Source: Nymphaea colorata
Lineage: Eukaryota > Streptophyta > Magnoliopsida > Nymphaeales > Nymphaeaceae
Assembly: GCF_008831285.2 (NCBI RefSeq)
Contig: NC_045148.1
Coordinates: 17,213,002 to 17,277,001, forward strand
DNA length: 64,000 nucleotides
Reading direction: 5' to 3'
In this document: positions 42,401-54,139 of the stretch, in pieces
Layout of the letters: every line of letters begins with the position of its first letter
Numbering within the stretch: the stretch's first letter is position 1
Notes under the pieces: model-generated
Told to the model about the DNA's origin: nothing
The model's database searches: none
What the model saw: only the letters and a program-made list of their open reading frames with translations
Position numbers and translations under genes: made by a program

Positions 42401-43706
42401 GCGCACACACTCCTGTGTGTGTAAATGTAGTTAATTATATACATTTGAAGCCACTATGGCACATTTATTGACACTATAAGGCTTACGTAACTTAGCTTTT
42501 GGTTTCCAGGTAAGCAAAAAATATAAAAGGGTCAGCTTTTTGCCAAACAACCAACAAACTGAAGATATGCAACCTACGCTTAGACATTTTTTTCCAGACG
42601 GTCATAAAAACAAAAGGAACTCTTAATAAGGCAATGCAAAAGCGATGTGAGCTATAACAACTACAGACATAAAATGGACGGAGGAGACGGTAAAAGAGTT
42701 TGGTAAAGTCACACTTATAAAGCCGAAAGGGTTTGTATTTCAAATTTAGCTTTCTAAACCCAAACCAGAATCAGCGGTCACCCAAATATATTTCATAGTG
42801 TTTATGAATAAAGCGTAATTTCTTAACAAAACTTAATGCATATCGATTTCTTGACATCATTAAAAATGTGGCGTCAGATAAACGTTCTTTTCATCTACAT
42901 GATCCTTTGTATTCTACCAAGGAGATTCATGACATCTTAAGTTTCCAACTATGACATTTTTTCTGTCATAGAGGTTGGTGTGCTGACAGTGCTGGAGCAA
43001 CCTCATTTATAGTTAAAATATTCTCTTATTAGGATTTTTTTGAATTTTACCAACTTGATTCATGGCATCTTTAATTTCCAATCATAGAGGTTGGTAGGTT
43101 CGCATAAGTTTGCAGAAGAACCACACAGTATCTTAGAAAAAAATGCTCATCAAATTTGTATTGAAAGCCATTTGTACAACTCCTAGAAGGAAAATATTAA
43201 AGCGAAATAAGGCTTAAAAGGAAGAGTTCATCACTAAAAAACTCAAAATAAACAAAAAGCCAAAATGGTGGAGAGACTTTTTTATTCCTTCCCTTTTAAT
43301 CCAGCACCAAGGAGCCCTGAGAAGATAAATTCTCTCATTTTCATGCGTTAAATGATTTTCCTTATGTAGCGAGGAGGAATCTCATCATGACTGAGTGGAG
43401 TTTAGCTATTTATTGGCTCATGGAAGTCTCGAGCGGGCACACCAACGAAGAAGAAGTAGTCGATGGAGGCCAAAGTCACTACTGCCACCACCTTTGCTAG
43501 CTCCTTCCATCTTCCTTTATCTCCCCGTTCTCCTCCTCCTCTTCCCCTTCTTCTTAATCATATATGCCCAGTCAGAGGCTCTGTGATCCCCAATTTGAAT
43601 CCTTTCAGCATCTCCATGCCTCTTCAGTGCATCTGGTTTTAGGGTTTTATGCATAGGAAGGGATGGGGTTTTTGCTGTGAAATGCATACATTGTGGGAGT
43701 CTGATA

Positions 43707-44148
43707 TGTAAGATTATTTGGTGGGCCGGCATATGTCTATGAAAAATTTCAGACATTATGGCTGTCTTAAAATAAATATCTGCTTAAGTGATTGCATTTT
43801 GGGATATTACGTCATTTTAGATGGTATGAAGTAATTTTAAAATGTATAGATACCAGTACGCAATTATGGACTCTTTGATGGGTTGAATCCGTAATTGTCC
43901 TCATTATATAATGGTAGTGGTTCCTAGGGTCATGTGAATAGTTGTTTTTGGTTTCTAGGGTTTTCTCTTCCCCATCTGAGAGAGACCTGACGCGCACTGC
44001 ACGTATCCTGGAAGATCCTACCACGATCTACTGTCTGTGCACTTCAGATGGATTCAGGTACGCTTCCGCTTCAGTTTAAGGTTTTGTTTATTTCAATAAT
44101 TTAGCATGAGCATGATCCTGTTTAGGGCATAGGGGAGAAATCCCAACA
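43707..44148 (+). repeat. Copia 5' LTR
   Basis: 442 bp from TGTAAGATTATTTGG to TCCCAACA. It matches the 3' LTR closely by eye, with scattered transitions. It contains ATTATATAATGG (near 43905), a possible TATA region. Confidence 0.92.
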
Positions 44149-44150
44149 AT

Positions 44151-44162
44151 TGGTATCAGAGC
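44151..44162 (+). promoter_or_regulatory. Copia primer-binding site
   Basis: TGGTATCAGAGC two bases after the LTR end, complementary to initiator tRNA-Met. Confidence 0.85.
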
Positions 44163-44259
44163 CCATGTTCATTGTCAAATCGTTGATTTTTTGGTGATTT
44201 TGTGCGTTCTTCCCGTTCGGATGTTCCCCATTTGGTTCTTCGGTCACAAGTTTTTCAAA

Positions 44260-44935
44260 AAAAAAAAAATTGGCGGTGGGCAAGCAAGGAAGCCGTCGGG
44301 CTTCCGCTGCAGTCACCTGAGAACACAAAGGACGGTCGGTCATGGGCGGCGTCTGTCACCAGAAGGCGACGGATGGCTTCCAGCCGTCCTGGCGCGACCC
44401 ATCGGTGGCCACCCATGCTGTTGGGTGGCCTGCCGGTGAACCCCTGTCGACTGTCACAGGTTCGCAGCCATCAGAAGAAGAAGAAGGAATAGGGAAGGCA
44501 GGGAGGGGCGTCAGAGGAGCACCGGTTGGCGTGGGGCCGGCTGTTATGGCGGCAAGGCGGGCTGCGACCGCCGTTTCGGGCGACGGCCGGCGACCACTAA
44601 CCTCCGTCCCGCCGTTTCCTCTTTCGGCTTCTGAAGGAACAGGCAGAGGAACGAGAGAAGGGGCTCGTTCGATTCCGGCACCCACCTCCATATCTCCACC
44701 GCCGGGGGAGTTCCCCGTCACCGGACGGTGCCCTGCCGCCCGCCGGAGGCCCACTGGAGGCGATTTCGCCGTTCGCCTGCCATTCGGTGCTTGGCAGGGC
44801 GAGCGGCGGTTTCGCTGCCTGCGAGTCGTCGAGCGGGAGGCTACCGGTCGAACCGGGTCGGGTCTTGACAGACCCGATCTGGATCCATCAGTTTATTTAA
44901 AAAAAAAAAATCTTTCGCCCGCTCGCCCGCGCTCC
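44260..44935 (+). other. GC-rich leader of the copia element
   Basis: A sharply GC-rich block, rich in CGG and GCC, between AT-rich flanks. Frames on both strands stay open (longest 44342-45088), giving Gly/Arg/Pro-rich predicted peptides without a known domain. It occupies the place where gag should begin and could be captured host sequence or a structured leader. I do not call a gene. Confidence 0.5.
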
Positions 44936-44939
44936 GCTT

Positions 44940-45500
44940 TCGCTTTTCGGATCGGGTCTGGTCCTATCGGACCCGACCCGTATCCATATAGTTTAAATTT
45001 ATATGGGACCGGTTCATTAAGTTTGGAACCGGTTCGAACCTTTTGGGGACCGATTCCGACATTTGGTGGACCGGTTCAGACCTTTTAAACCTGATTCGGA
45101 CAAATTTGGGACCAGTTCATCCAGTTTTGAAACGATTCGGGCCTTTTCCAGATCGGTTCAGTTAGTTTTCGGACCGATTCGGGGCTTTTCAGGACCGGTT
45201 CGTTCAGTTTTGGAACCGATTCGGACATTTTAGAACCGATTCAGTTGATTTTCGAACCGATTCGAGCATTTTTTGACCGGTTCACTTGATATTTAGACCG
45301 ATTTAGGGCTTTTCAAACCGGTTCATTGAGTTCTATTACCGTTTTTTGCCAATTTTAACCGGTTCAGTGGGTTTTAGAACCGATACGGTCTATTTTTTGA
45401 CCGGTACGTCCAATTTTTAGACTGGTTCAGCCCTATGTAGGGGCATGTGGGTGTTCTAATTATGCTTTAAGAACGATACGGGTCATTTTAAAGCCGATTC
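44940..45500 (+). repeat. ACCGGTTC/ACCGATTC minisatellite
   Basis: A degenerate tandem array with units of about 35-42 bp. Each unit carries GACCGGTTC or GAACCGATTC followed by a T-rich spacer (AGTTTTGG, ACATTTT, GGGCTTTTC). About 14 units are visible, and the palindrome ACCGGT recurs in roughly half of them. Confidence 0.85.
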
Positions 45501-45559
45501 AGTAGTTCTTGACCCACTTAAGCACAATTATGGTATCAGTTTATAAAAATTTGGACTCT

Positions 45560-45800
45560 TTTGGGCCCATATCATTGAATCATTTGGTTTTGGATTCAAT
45601 GTAAGACAATTTTGTATGTGTCACATCATTGAATCATTTGGTTTTGGATTTAATGTAGGGCAAATTTGTATGTAATTTGGTTTATGTATCAGGTTTTGGA
45701 TTCATGTAAGGCAATTTTGTATGTGTCACATCATTGAATCATTTGGTTTTGGATTCAATGAATGGCAAATTTTGTATGTAAATTTTAATTCATGTATCAT
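45560..45800 (+). repeat. Short direct repeats (CATCATTGAATCATTTGGTTTTGG unit)
   Basis: The phrase CATTGAATCATTTGGTTTTG recurs at about 45570, 45630 and 45735, each followed by GGATTCAATG or a variant and AATTTTGTATGT. The period varies between about 60 and 105 bp. Confidence 0.75.
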
Positions 45801-46436
45801 GTTTTGCATGTTTTAAATTTGTGGGTGTACTTTAGATGAATGTTTGGAATGTGAATTTGAACTTTGGCCATGTCTGTTGTTCGAGATGAGTACGTTTGTA
45901 CTTTATGTCGCCAAAGTGACCTCTGTTGTACGAATTTGCCTGTTTTGAACATTAGATGATAGTATACTTGATCCATGCGGGCAATGATCAACCCAAAGGA
46001 GAATTGTTGTTTGGTCAGGTTTAAGTATACAGGGCAATGAATATGTGATAATTTTTCAGGTTTTCATGTGAATAGCGACTCAATCCAAAGATAGGCTCAT
46101 TGTTTGATAGGGTTAATTATCTATATTCATTGTTGACCAAGAATACCACTTGCAGTTAGTATTTCAATCCAAAGATTGGATATTAACATTGCACCCATAC
46201 CTTGTGATGGGTTTTGGGCCATTGTGTTTAAATTCATTTATATTTGTTGTTTCATCTTGATTGTGAGCATGCTTTGGTTTGTTCTTTGTACAATGAGTTC
46301 TGTTTATATGATATTTGTAAATTTTGAGTACTATTCCTGAGTTAAATGATTCAATTTTTATAAGTAAAAAAAGAAAGACTGTTAAGGAAGTTGCAGTTGA
46401 CCAATCATCCGTTAAGAAATAAAAGAAGCATAAGGA

Positions 46437-47120
46437 ATGCCCATCAGGTTGCTTCTTTTGCAAGGTGAAGGTCATATGAATGAGGATTGTACTGAGTATC
46501 ACGCATGCCGTGAAATGAAGGGTACACTTCTCACTTTGGTTTGTTCTGAGGTTAATTTAACTTCAGTACCCAGAAACACTTGGTGGGTAGATTCAGGTAC
46601 TACTACTCACATAAGTGTCTCTATGGAAGGCTACCTAAACTGTCAAACGCCAATTGATGCTGAAAGATTCATCTATGTGGCTGATGGCAAGAAGGCGAAG
46701 GTTGAAGCCATAACAGATTTTCGGTTATTATTAAAGACTGGTTGTTATTTCAATTTGACAGAAACTTATGTGGTGCCGTCTTTTAGACGGAATTTAGTTC
46801 CTATTTCCTCAATGAACAAGTTTGGTTATTATTGTTCATTTGGTGGAAGTAAATTTAAGTTGTTTCTGTACTCAAATTTGATTGCCACTGGTTCTTTGTC
46901 TAGTAGCGATAACCTTTATTTGCTTGATATGGTTGCTACATGTTACGTCTAGTGGTACTAAAAGAAAATTAGCCAAAGAGAATTCTGCTATGTTATGGCA
47001 TTGGCGCTTAGGACATATCTCTGAGAACAGAATATAAAGGCTTATGTCAAAAGGAATTCTTGAGTCCCTTGATTTTACAAACTTTAATGTTTGCACTGAA
47101 TGTATAAAGGGAAAATGAAC
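46437..47120 (+). pseudogene. Copia zinc knuckle, protease and pre-integrase region
   Basis: A zinc knuckle CFFCK...GHMNEDC is split by a one-base frameshift near 46458. An aspartic protease follows with WWVDSGTTTHIS (DSG active site) and FRRNLVPISSMNKFGY. Then comes LYLLDMVAT and, past a stop at 46950-46952, the pre-integrase motif LWHWRLGHISENR, ending in CTECIKGK at about 47117. Most of the integrase core expected next is missing: the sequence jumps to the linker before RT. Confidence 0.87.
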
Positions 47121-47199
47121 AAAAATTAAGGGGTTATAAGTTTTATAATCCATTCAGTAAGTCTTTCTTTGAAAGAAAAATGCCCATTTCTTTGAGGAT

Positions 47200-48978
47200 A
47201 TTGAGTTTGGGGGAGGTGATCATGTTAGGAGCATTGCCTTTAAAGAGGGACCTGAGTCCTCTCCTCATACAGATGTTGTAAGCAATAGTCAGGTATTCAT
47301 TCTTGCCATTGTTCCATCAACATATTCAGAAGAAGGTAATGATGTCGATCTCCATACTGAAGAACAAACTCAACAATCTCAAGAAAATCAAGTAGAGGTG
47401 CCACTGAGGAGATCCACTAGAGAGAGGAGAAATACAATTTCAAATGATTTTGTCTATCTCCAAGAACATGATGTTGATATGGGCTTAATGGAGGATGATC
47501 CTATTAACCTCCAGCAAGCAATAAAGAGTTCTAAATCTCAGAAGTGGATAGATGCCATGAATGTAGAAATAAAGTCCATGATGGATAATGACATATGTGA
47601 AGTTGTTCCCTTGCCTGAAAGTGTGAAGCCCATTGGTTGTAAATGGATATTTAAAACCAAGAGGGATTCATTAGGTAACATCGAAAGGTATAAGCACGTC
47701 TTATTGCAAAGGGCTTTACTCAAAAGGGATGCATTGATTATACAGAGACTTTCTCTTCAGTTTCGTTGAAAGACTCTTTCAGGACTATAATGGCACTTGT
47801 AGCTCATTTTGACTTAGAGCTGCATGAGATGGATGTTAAGACAGCGTTTCTAAATGGAGACATTGATGAAACGATATATATGGTGCAACCAGAAAACTTT
47901 TTTTCAGGTGATGCAAAGAAAATGGTCTGCAAACTCAAGAAATCCATCTATGGGCTAAAGCAAGCTTCCCATTAGTGGTATTACAAATTTCATCAAGTTA
48001 TAGTTTCATTTGGTTTCGAAACTAATATGGTTGATGAATGTGTATACCAAAAGTTCAGTGGGGGCAAATTTATCTTTCTAGTTTTATATGTCGTTGATAT
48101 ATTGCTAGCAAGTAATGATGTAGGCATATTGCATGAAACTAAGAATTTCTTGTTAACAAAGTTTGACATGAAGGATTTTGGTTGTGCATCTTTTGTATTA
48201 GGGATCCAAATATTTCGAGATCGTTTTCGGGGTATTCTTTGGATTATCACAAAAGGACTACATTAATAAGGTGCTTCACCGATATGACATGAAAAGTTGT
48301 AAACCAGAAAATACTCCAGTTGCTAAATGAGACAAGTTTTGTCTGAAACAGTGCCCTAAAAGTGAAATCGAATCTAAGGAAATGGAAAGGATTCCCTATT
48401 TGTCTGTTGTGGGAAGCCTTATGTATGCTCAGGTTTGTACTCGTCCGGATATTGCATTTATCGTTAGAATGTTATGCAGATACTTAAGTGATCCTGGTAT
48501 GGATCGCTAGAAAGCAGCCAAAAGGGTATTGAGGGACTTACAAAGAACAAAAAGTTTTATGCTCACATACAAGAAGTCAGACCAGTAGGAGATCATTGGG
48601 TATTCAGATTCTGACTTTGTTGGGTGCCAAGACAGTAGCATAGCATGTTACGAGGCATCCAATCATGTTTTATGATTGCGAAATTTTGTCACGGGGCTGC
48701 GCATTATGTATGGTGTATAAAGACCACTAAGGTTATTGTCTGACAATAATTCAGCAGTCATGTACTCTAATAACAGTCACAGTTTGTCAAAGTCGAAGCA
48801 CATCGACATTAAGTTTTTGGGCCGTTAAAGAGAGGATATAGAATGGTCAGGTGTCTAGAGCATATTGGTACAAACTCCATGATTGCGGATCCGCTTACCA
48901 AGGGTTTAACACATAAGGTCTTTTATGAACATGTTGTTCGTATGGGGGTGTTATCCTTGATTGATGTGCCAGTTTAGT
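47200..48978 (+). pseudogene. Copia reverse transcriptase and RNase H (broken)
   Basis: The linker VPLRRSTRERR precedes RT at KWIDAMNVEIKSMMDN, then KPIGCKWIFKTKRDS. After a frameshift near 47700 come LHEMDVKTAFLNGDIDETIY, KLKKSIYGLKQASH with a TAG just after, and LYVVDILLASND. The canonical YVDD has become YVVD, so a catalytic Asp is lost. RNase H is recognisable in GSLMYAQVCTRPDIAF, IGYSDSDFVGC, SKSKHIDIKF and NSMIADPLTKGL, with several stops and a gap after GCQDS. Confidence 0.9.
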
Positions 48979-49365
48979 GGGAGTTTGTATTTTGTTTGCT
49001 CTTATGTATGGACACATATTCAGTTTTCTGCAGAATAAAGTTTAAAGTTCTTTGGTTCCATTCTGTGTTTATGTGTTTGTGTTTTTTGATCTCCATAAGG
49101 TTTTAAAGTTGGACCAGTTGAGAATAGACATGTTGTAATCACATTACATGTACTTCTCATGCTATACATCCATATCAGATCTATGTCATTGATTATGTTA
49201 ACATTTGTGATCATTGAAGGTTTAGCTAATTTTGATATAGCGAAAGCCGCTTTGGTTCTGTGTTGATATGATCATGGACGAGATTGGTGAAAATGACGTT
49301 TAATAAGATAGCAGTTATGAGCTCCTAAGGTTTTATGTAATGTCTAAATGTATAAAGACATATTT

Positions 49366-49381
49366 GGCCCAAGTGAGAGAT
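49366..49381 (+). promoter_or_regulatory. Copia polypurine tract
   Basis: CAAGTGAGAGAT immediately before the 3' LTR, a variant of the common copia form AAGTGGGAGAT. Confidence 0.65.
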
Positions 49382-49842
49382 TGTAAGATCATTTGGTGGG
49401 CCGGCATATGTCTATGAGGAATTTAAGACATTATGGCTGTCTTAAAGTAAATATCCGCTTAAGTGATTGCATTTTGGGATATTACGTCATTTTAGATGGT
49501 ATGGGGTAATTTTAAAATGTACAGATACCAGTACGCAATTGTGGACTCTTTGATGGGCTGAATCCATAATTGTCCTCATTATATAATGGTAGTGGTCCCT
49601 GGGGTCGTGTGAATAGTTGCTTTTGGTTTCTAGGGTTTTCTCTTCCCCATCTGAGAGAGACTTGACACGCACTGCACGTACCCTAGAAGATCCTTCCGCG
49701 ATCTACTGTCCGTGCACTTCAGATAGATTCAGGTACACTTCCGCTTCAGTTTAAGGTTTTGTTTATTTCAATGATTTAGCATGAGCATGATCCTGTTTAG
49801 GGCATATCGTTTGTGTATGCATGAAGGGGAGAAATCCCAATA
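49382..49842 (+). repeat. Copia 3' LTR
   Basis: 461 bp matching the 5' LTR, ending TCCCAATA where the 5' LTR has TCCCAACA. It has about 19 extra bases (TCGTTTGTGTATGCATGA-like) near 49808, absent from the 5' LTR. Confidence 0.92.
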
Positions 49843-50289
49843 TGATATGCTTTTGTGGTATACTACTACAGAATGTTGGGCCTTTTCAAGGTCCGTTTGA
49901 TAACAAGAACACTTGATAACAAGAACATAACCTGTTTCTAGAGATACCACAAATTTGGCTAAATTACCTTCATTCTCTATTCTAATTTACATGAAATTAT
50001 GTTTTTCTTTAATTTTTACCGATTGCAAAAAAATTTAGCCAAAAAGTAAGTTTGTCTATCAATTCATGATCCCTTTCCAAATGGATACTTTGTCATGTCC
50101 ATGTGATTAAGGTGTGTATACTTGTTCAATTCCAAGTGGTACTAGCTAGGCTGGCCATTAGCCATGGCTTTCCTTTTTCTGCCAGTTCTTTTTCTTCCCC
50201 TTTTTTTCCCTCTTTCTTTGTTGCACCGGAGGAATGATGCATTAACCTTCCCTACAAAAATGTCACCGGTTTTAGCATAAGAGCAAGCT
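49843..50289. other. Host flank between the copia element and duplication copy 2
   Basis: AT-rich, with nothing recognised. It starts with the TGATA target-site copy. Confidence 0.45.
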
Positions 50290-51654
50290 TCCCACCCCTG
50301 GGCGTCTCTCGCCTGAATGGTTTTCAGACCTACCCTTCGACACCCATTGCCTGGAAACGTGCCATCCCAATGCTCTATGCTTGGGGGTTTAGGGTTTAAA
50401 TGGCCTGAAAATTTTGTGAGTGACCGTCCTTTTCTGCAAGAAAAGGACGTGCAAGAACAAAAAGATAAAGAAGAACAAAACCAAGAGGATATAGTTTGAG
50501 AGATTAACGAGGTTGGCAAACTTTGACATTGGGGTTCATGAACAGATTGCTAAAGAGGAAGAAGACACAAATACTCCTTATGAAACCCATGGCAGCAGCA
50601 TATGCATCTTTTCCCTCACTAGCAATATGTTCACGAACCTTGACGTCAGTTTTTCCAGTCTTTCTCTCCTCCTCCTTTTTCTTCATGTGCTTGCACAGAC
50701 ATTGAACACGATCACCCGCAAAATTTTCAGACCATTTAAACCTTAAACCCCGCAAAAAAGTATCATCGGGATCAGGGTAGTTTTTTAGGTGAGGTGTGTC
50801 GAAGGGCGGGCTGGAAAACCACAAACGAGAGAAGCACAGGGGTGATAAGCTTGCTTTTCTGTCAAAGTGGGTGGCATTTTTGTAGGGAGAGTTAAAGCAT
50901 CAAAGGCACCTCTGGTGCAACAGAGAAAGAAAGATAAAAGGAGAAGTAAAAGAACTGGTAGTAAAAGGAAAGCCAAGGCCAAAGGCCAAAGGCTAAACCA
51001 AAACCACTCTGGTCGAACAAGTAGTCAATATTACATGGACATTACACTACTCCTTTGAAAAGGGATGAAGTTGTGAATGGAAGGAAAGAGATGAATGGAC
51101 AGGAAACCTTACTTTTTGGCTAAAGGCAGCAACATTTTTCAATTATTGAAATCTGTAAAAGTAAGAAAAAAAGCATACTAAATTCTGATTTTGGAATAGA
51201 GAATGAAGATAATTCAATCAAATTTGTGGCATGTACGTATGTTGTTCATGTCAAGTTTGGTCTTTTTCACTGGTTGCCTCTATTATCCTTTTACTACATG
51301 TGTTTCTCCCTCTCTTTTGTATTTCTTGGTAATAACGATCCACATGGCTGTGCCTTTGGAAATAAGACTAAAAGTTAACTCGCAAAGCCCAAACTGGCAG
51401 ATAATGCCAGAATTGATCCAAGTCTTATTTTCTCGACAAATTCGGTGGAGATTTTGTCAAATTTTAGCTTCAAGAATCTGATATCCATGTGTTCGTATTG
51501 AAATTTTTAGTTCAATAAACTAATGATCTCAGTTCTGCGTCAAATAAAAAAGAACCTGAAATTAAACCCCTAACTTGTTCTCTTACCTGAAAACCGTCTG
51601 ACCTAATGTTCAGTGACTGACCTAATGTTTAGGTGATTGTAATTAAATAAAGCT
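50290..51654 (+). repeat. Intergenic segmental duplication, copy 2 (first part)
   Basis: Collinear with 37770-40085 but shorter: one copy of the block that is doubled in copy 1, and no long AT tract. It contains GGGTTTAGGGTTTAAATGGCC near 50383. It ends at AAATAAAGCTCAG, where copy 1 continues AATTTTGGAGG but here LINE sequence starts. Confidence 0.75.
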
Positions 51655-52860
51655 CAGTCCTAGAGAGATAGAGAGCCGATAAAATGAGAATTTGCAAAAC
51701 AAAATTTGGGGACAAGAAGTTCCTTAAATACAAAAACATATCGCAAAAACAAAAAAGAAAGAACGAAATGTACACGATAACAACACAATAAAACAAAATA
51801 AGAGGTGAGGAGAGAGAATGGATAGACAGAATGATAGAGTCACCCTGCAACAAACAAAGTGAACATCTCCCTGCACAAGGGGTGTCACATAATCCGACGA
51901 TGAGAAGCTGCCCTTGAAGATCTTATTGTTGCACTCCTCCTAAATGCGCCACCATGAGGATATGAGCCACAACCTTCAGACACGACTTGCCGAAAAAGGA
52001 CATGTGAGAGGAATGACAAAAGAGGAAAAGAAGGCGAATAGAGGGCAGATCTGAAACGCTACTAAGAAAGAAAGATCATGCAAAAGTAAGAACACTATAG
52101 AAGAAAGGACATGAGGTAAAAAGGTGAACCGGAGACTTAGTCGCGGCAAGACAGAGATGACATTGGTTAGCTAAACTAATGCCAAGACGCTATAGGTGGT
52201 AAAAAGTATTGATGTGGCCAGCAAAAAGAAGCCAGACAAAAGCAATGGCACAAGGAGAGAGACCAGGAGATCAAATGAATCGAGGTGGGCACGATGCAGC
52301 AAAAGAACCAAGGGAGGTCAAGTAGCAAGAAAAAAAAGTGAATCCACAGGAAGACAAAAGAGGACAGGATGGAGGGAGGGGGAGCGATGGGAGGTCAGCT
52401 AGGCAGAGGAAAAGGGGAAGGACAGAAAGCATGTTGCACCAAAGGTGAGAGGGAGGGGTATGTGAGATGGAAAAACTCAAATCACTAAGGGATGACAGGT
52501 CATATTTAGAAAAGATCAAAAAGGAGATGAGATAATGCTCAATTGTCAGACGCAACCACCAAAAACACAAAGATGACTCACACACCCGACTAAGGTTGGT
52601 AACCCCAGCACCCCTGAGATGACAAGAAAGGGCAATCATATTTCAACACGCAAGGCAATCCGAAGACCGATCATAATCCTAGATAAAGTTACAAATGATC
52701 TTATCAAACCCTTTCAGTACATCCACAGGAGGTCGGAAGACAACCAAAACATGGAAGGGGGCAAGCGCAAAACAATGTTTAGTCTCAGAGGGAAAACAAC
52801 TTTTCCTGCCAACAATGGAGACGATCCACAAGCTTCCGCTTCACTTCTAACAATCGACTG
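51655..52860 (-). mobile_element. LINE 3' half (end of RT, zf-RVT, 3' UTR)
   Basis: Read on the minus strand: LPVDVLKGFDKIICNFI and GVTNLSRVCESSL from the region after the RT palm, a zinc-binding zf-RVT motif (NQCHLC ... HLFTSCPFFYSVL, about 52175-52090), WWRI-EECNNKIFKG (about 51960-51915), and a 3' UTR with the 20-mer shared with 2561-2580. The 3' end is CT-rich (GGCTCTCTATCTCTCTAGG), not poly(A). Many stops and shifts are present. The RT palm and endonuclease are not seen, so the copy is 5'-truncated as is usual for LINEs. The 5' limit is uncertain. Confidence 0.75.
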
Positions 52861-53820
52861 CTAATCTCAAACATCCATCATGCCCCATCCGACATCTCAG
52901 GTAAATGAAATAAAAAAAAAGGATTGAATGGCCTTGTTTTCCCGTCTCTTCCTTGTCTCTCTGTCCTGCTTTCCACTTTGAGACCTCATCCCTCACACCA
53001 TGACCATCTCTAGTTGCCACCAGAGTCACGATCGCCGTCATGTGCATCTCCATTGCCACCATTCAGCACCTGGTTTCCGCCATCAACAGCTTCGTCCACC
53101 ATTCTTACGCTCCCTCAACTATTCTACTCTGAAACCCTTCCCCTCCCACCCTGAACACCTCCTGAAAGTCGTCATCACTTCCTTAGACCCATTTAATTTC
53201 CTTTCTAACCAAAACCAGTTTGGGCATCAAATCTACTAATTATTGTTGTTTTTTGCAAAGACAAACATGGAGCAGACATAAATACGAAAGGGCAAGCACC
53301 ATGAAACCTTGAAGCATCCTTCGTTTTCCTCAATATTTCACTAATTTTTTTTTTCTAATGAATGTATCATGTTCATATCACAATCGCACGGCTCCGTTTC
53401 AGGTGTTGTTCGTCAACCGGCGAGCTCTTCACCTGCAAAGGGCAACCCAGAAAACAAAAGACCAAAGGATTGGTCTTTCTCCTCCATAATGATTGCCTTC
53501 ATTCCCATTGGGGTCGTGGGCACATTCATCCGCCCTTTTATTTGAGCTGACATCAATGGTCGACTAGATAATATATATGTGAGTGAATAATGACTTAAGT
53601 TATTTAGAGTCACTTAGTTATTTTATTAAGCCCATCTATTTGAAGCAGATGAATGGTTGAAATAAAAATATATATAAAAAAGTAGAAACTGATATTAGAT
53701 GAGGAAAATATCTATCACATTTTTCTCTTTCTTTTCTTGTTTTTCTCTGAATCGTTGATCATAATAAATTGAATGACCTTGAAGATGACTGAGTGACTCT
53801 TAAAGGCTAGAGTCACGATT

Positions 53821-53860
<40 letters not shown>

Positions 53861-54139
53861 CCAAGTTTAGTAAGAGAAATCCTCTGACTCAGCTGGCTAT
53901 TCGAATATATCAAATGGTGTGTTTAATCATATTCGCTATGGACTTCAAATGGTTGGCAGTAGCAGAGCAAAAAAAATTTAGTCCAATTTCAAAAATTTTT
54001 ATTTTTTATGATACACTAGTACATTCAAATAAACAAATATTTAAAGGTATCTGTATAAAAATAAAGGAAAAGTTGGGACTGATGTGGGCAACAACTCATA
54101 AGAGCCAAAATGTGGCTCCTTAACGGACGGCAGAATGTT
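52861..54139. other. Unassigned DNA within duplication copy 2
   Basis: No counterpart in copy 1 and no recognised domain. Frames at 53000-53239 and 53857-54123 are unremarkable. It contains the (AT)n at 53823-53854. Confidence 0.4.
53823..53854. repeat. (AT)n microsatellite
   Basis: About 16 AT units followed by GTGTGT. Confidence 0.95.

Larger units (their letters stand above)
40741..43701. other. Intergenic, no gene recognised
   Basis: AT-rich DNA with two long TA tracts and a GC-richer patch at 41640-41860 that is open in several frames but shows no known domain. A short frame at 43395-43586 (hydrophobic C-terminal half) is also unrecognised. Ends at the TGATA target-site copy of the copia element. 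Confidence 0.5.
43707..49842 (+). mobile_element. Ty1/copia retrotransposon, complete ends, decayed inside
   Basis: LTRs at 43707-44148 and 49382-49842 are flanked by TGATA on both sides (43702-43706 and 49843-49847). Order: 5' LTR, primer-binding site, long GC-rich leader, ACCGGT minisatellite, short repeats, zinc knuckle, protease, pre-integrase domain, RT, RNase H, polypurine tract, 3' LTR. No gag core is recognisable and most of integrase is missing. Gene order (protease before RT with integrase between) is that of Ty1/copia. The element cannot be autonomous. Confidence 0.93.

Noticed and set aside
44342-45088. 248-codon frame in the copia leader
   Set aside because: GC-rich block open on both strands, running into the ACCGGT repeat; no domain seen.
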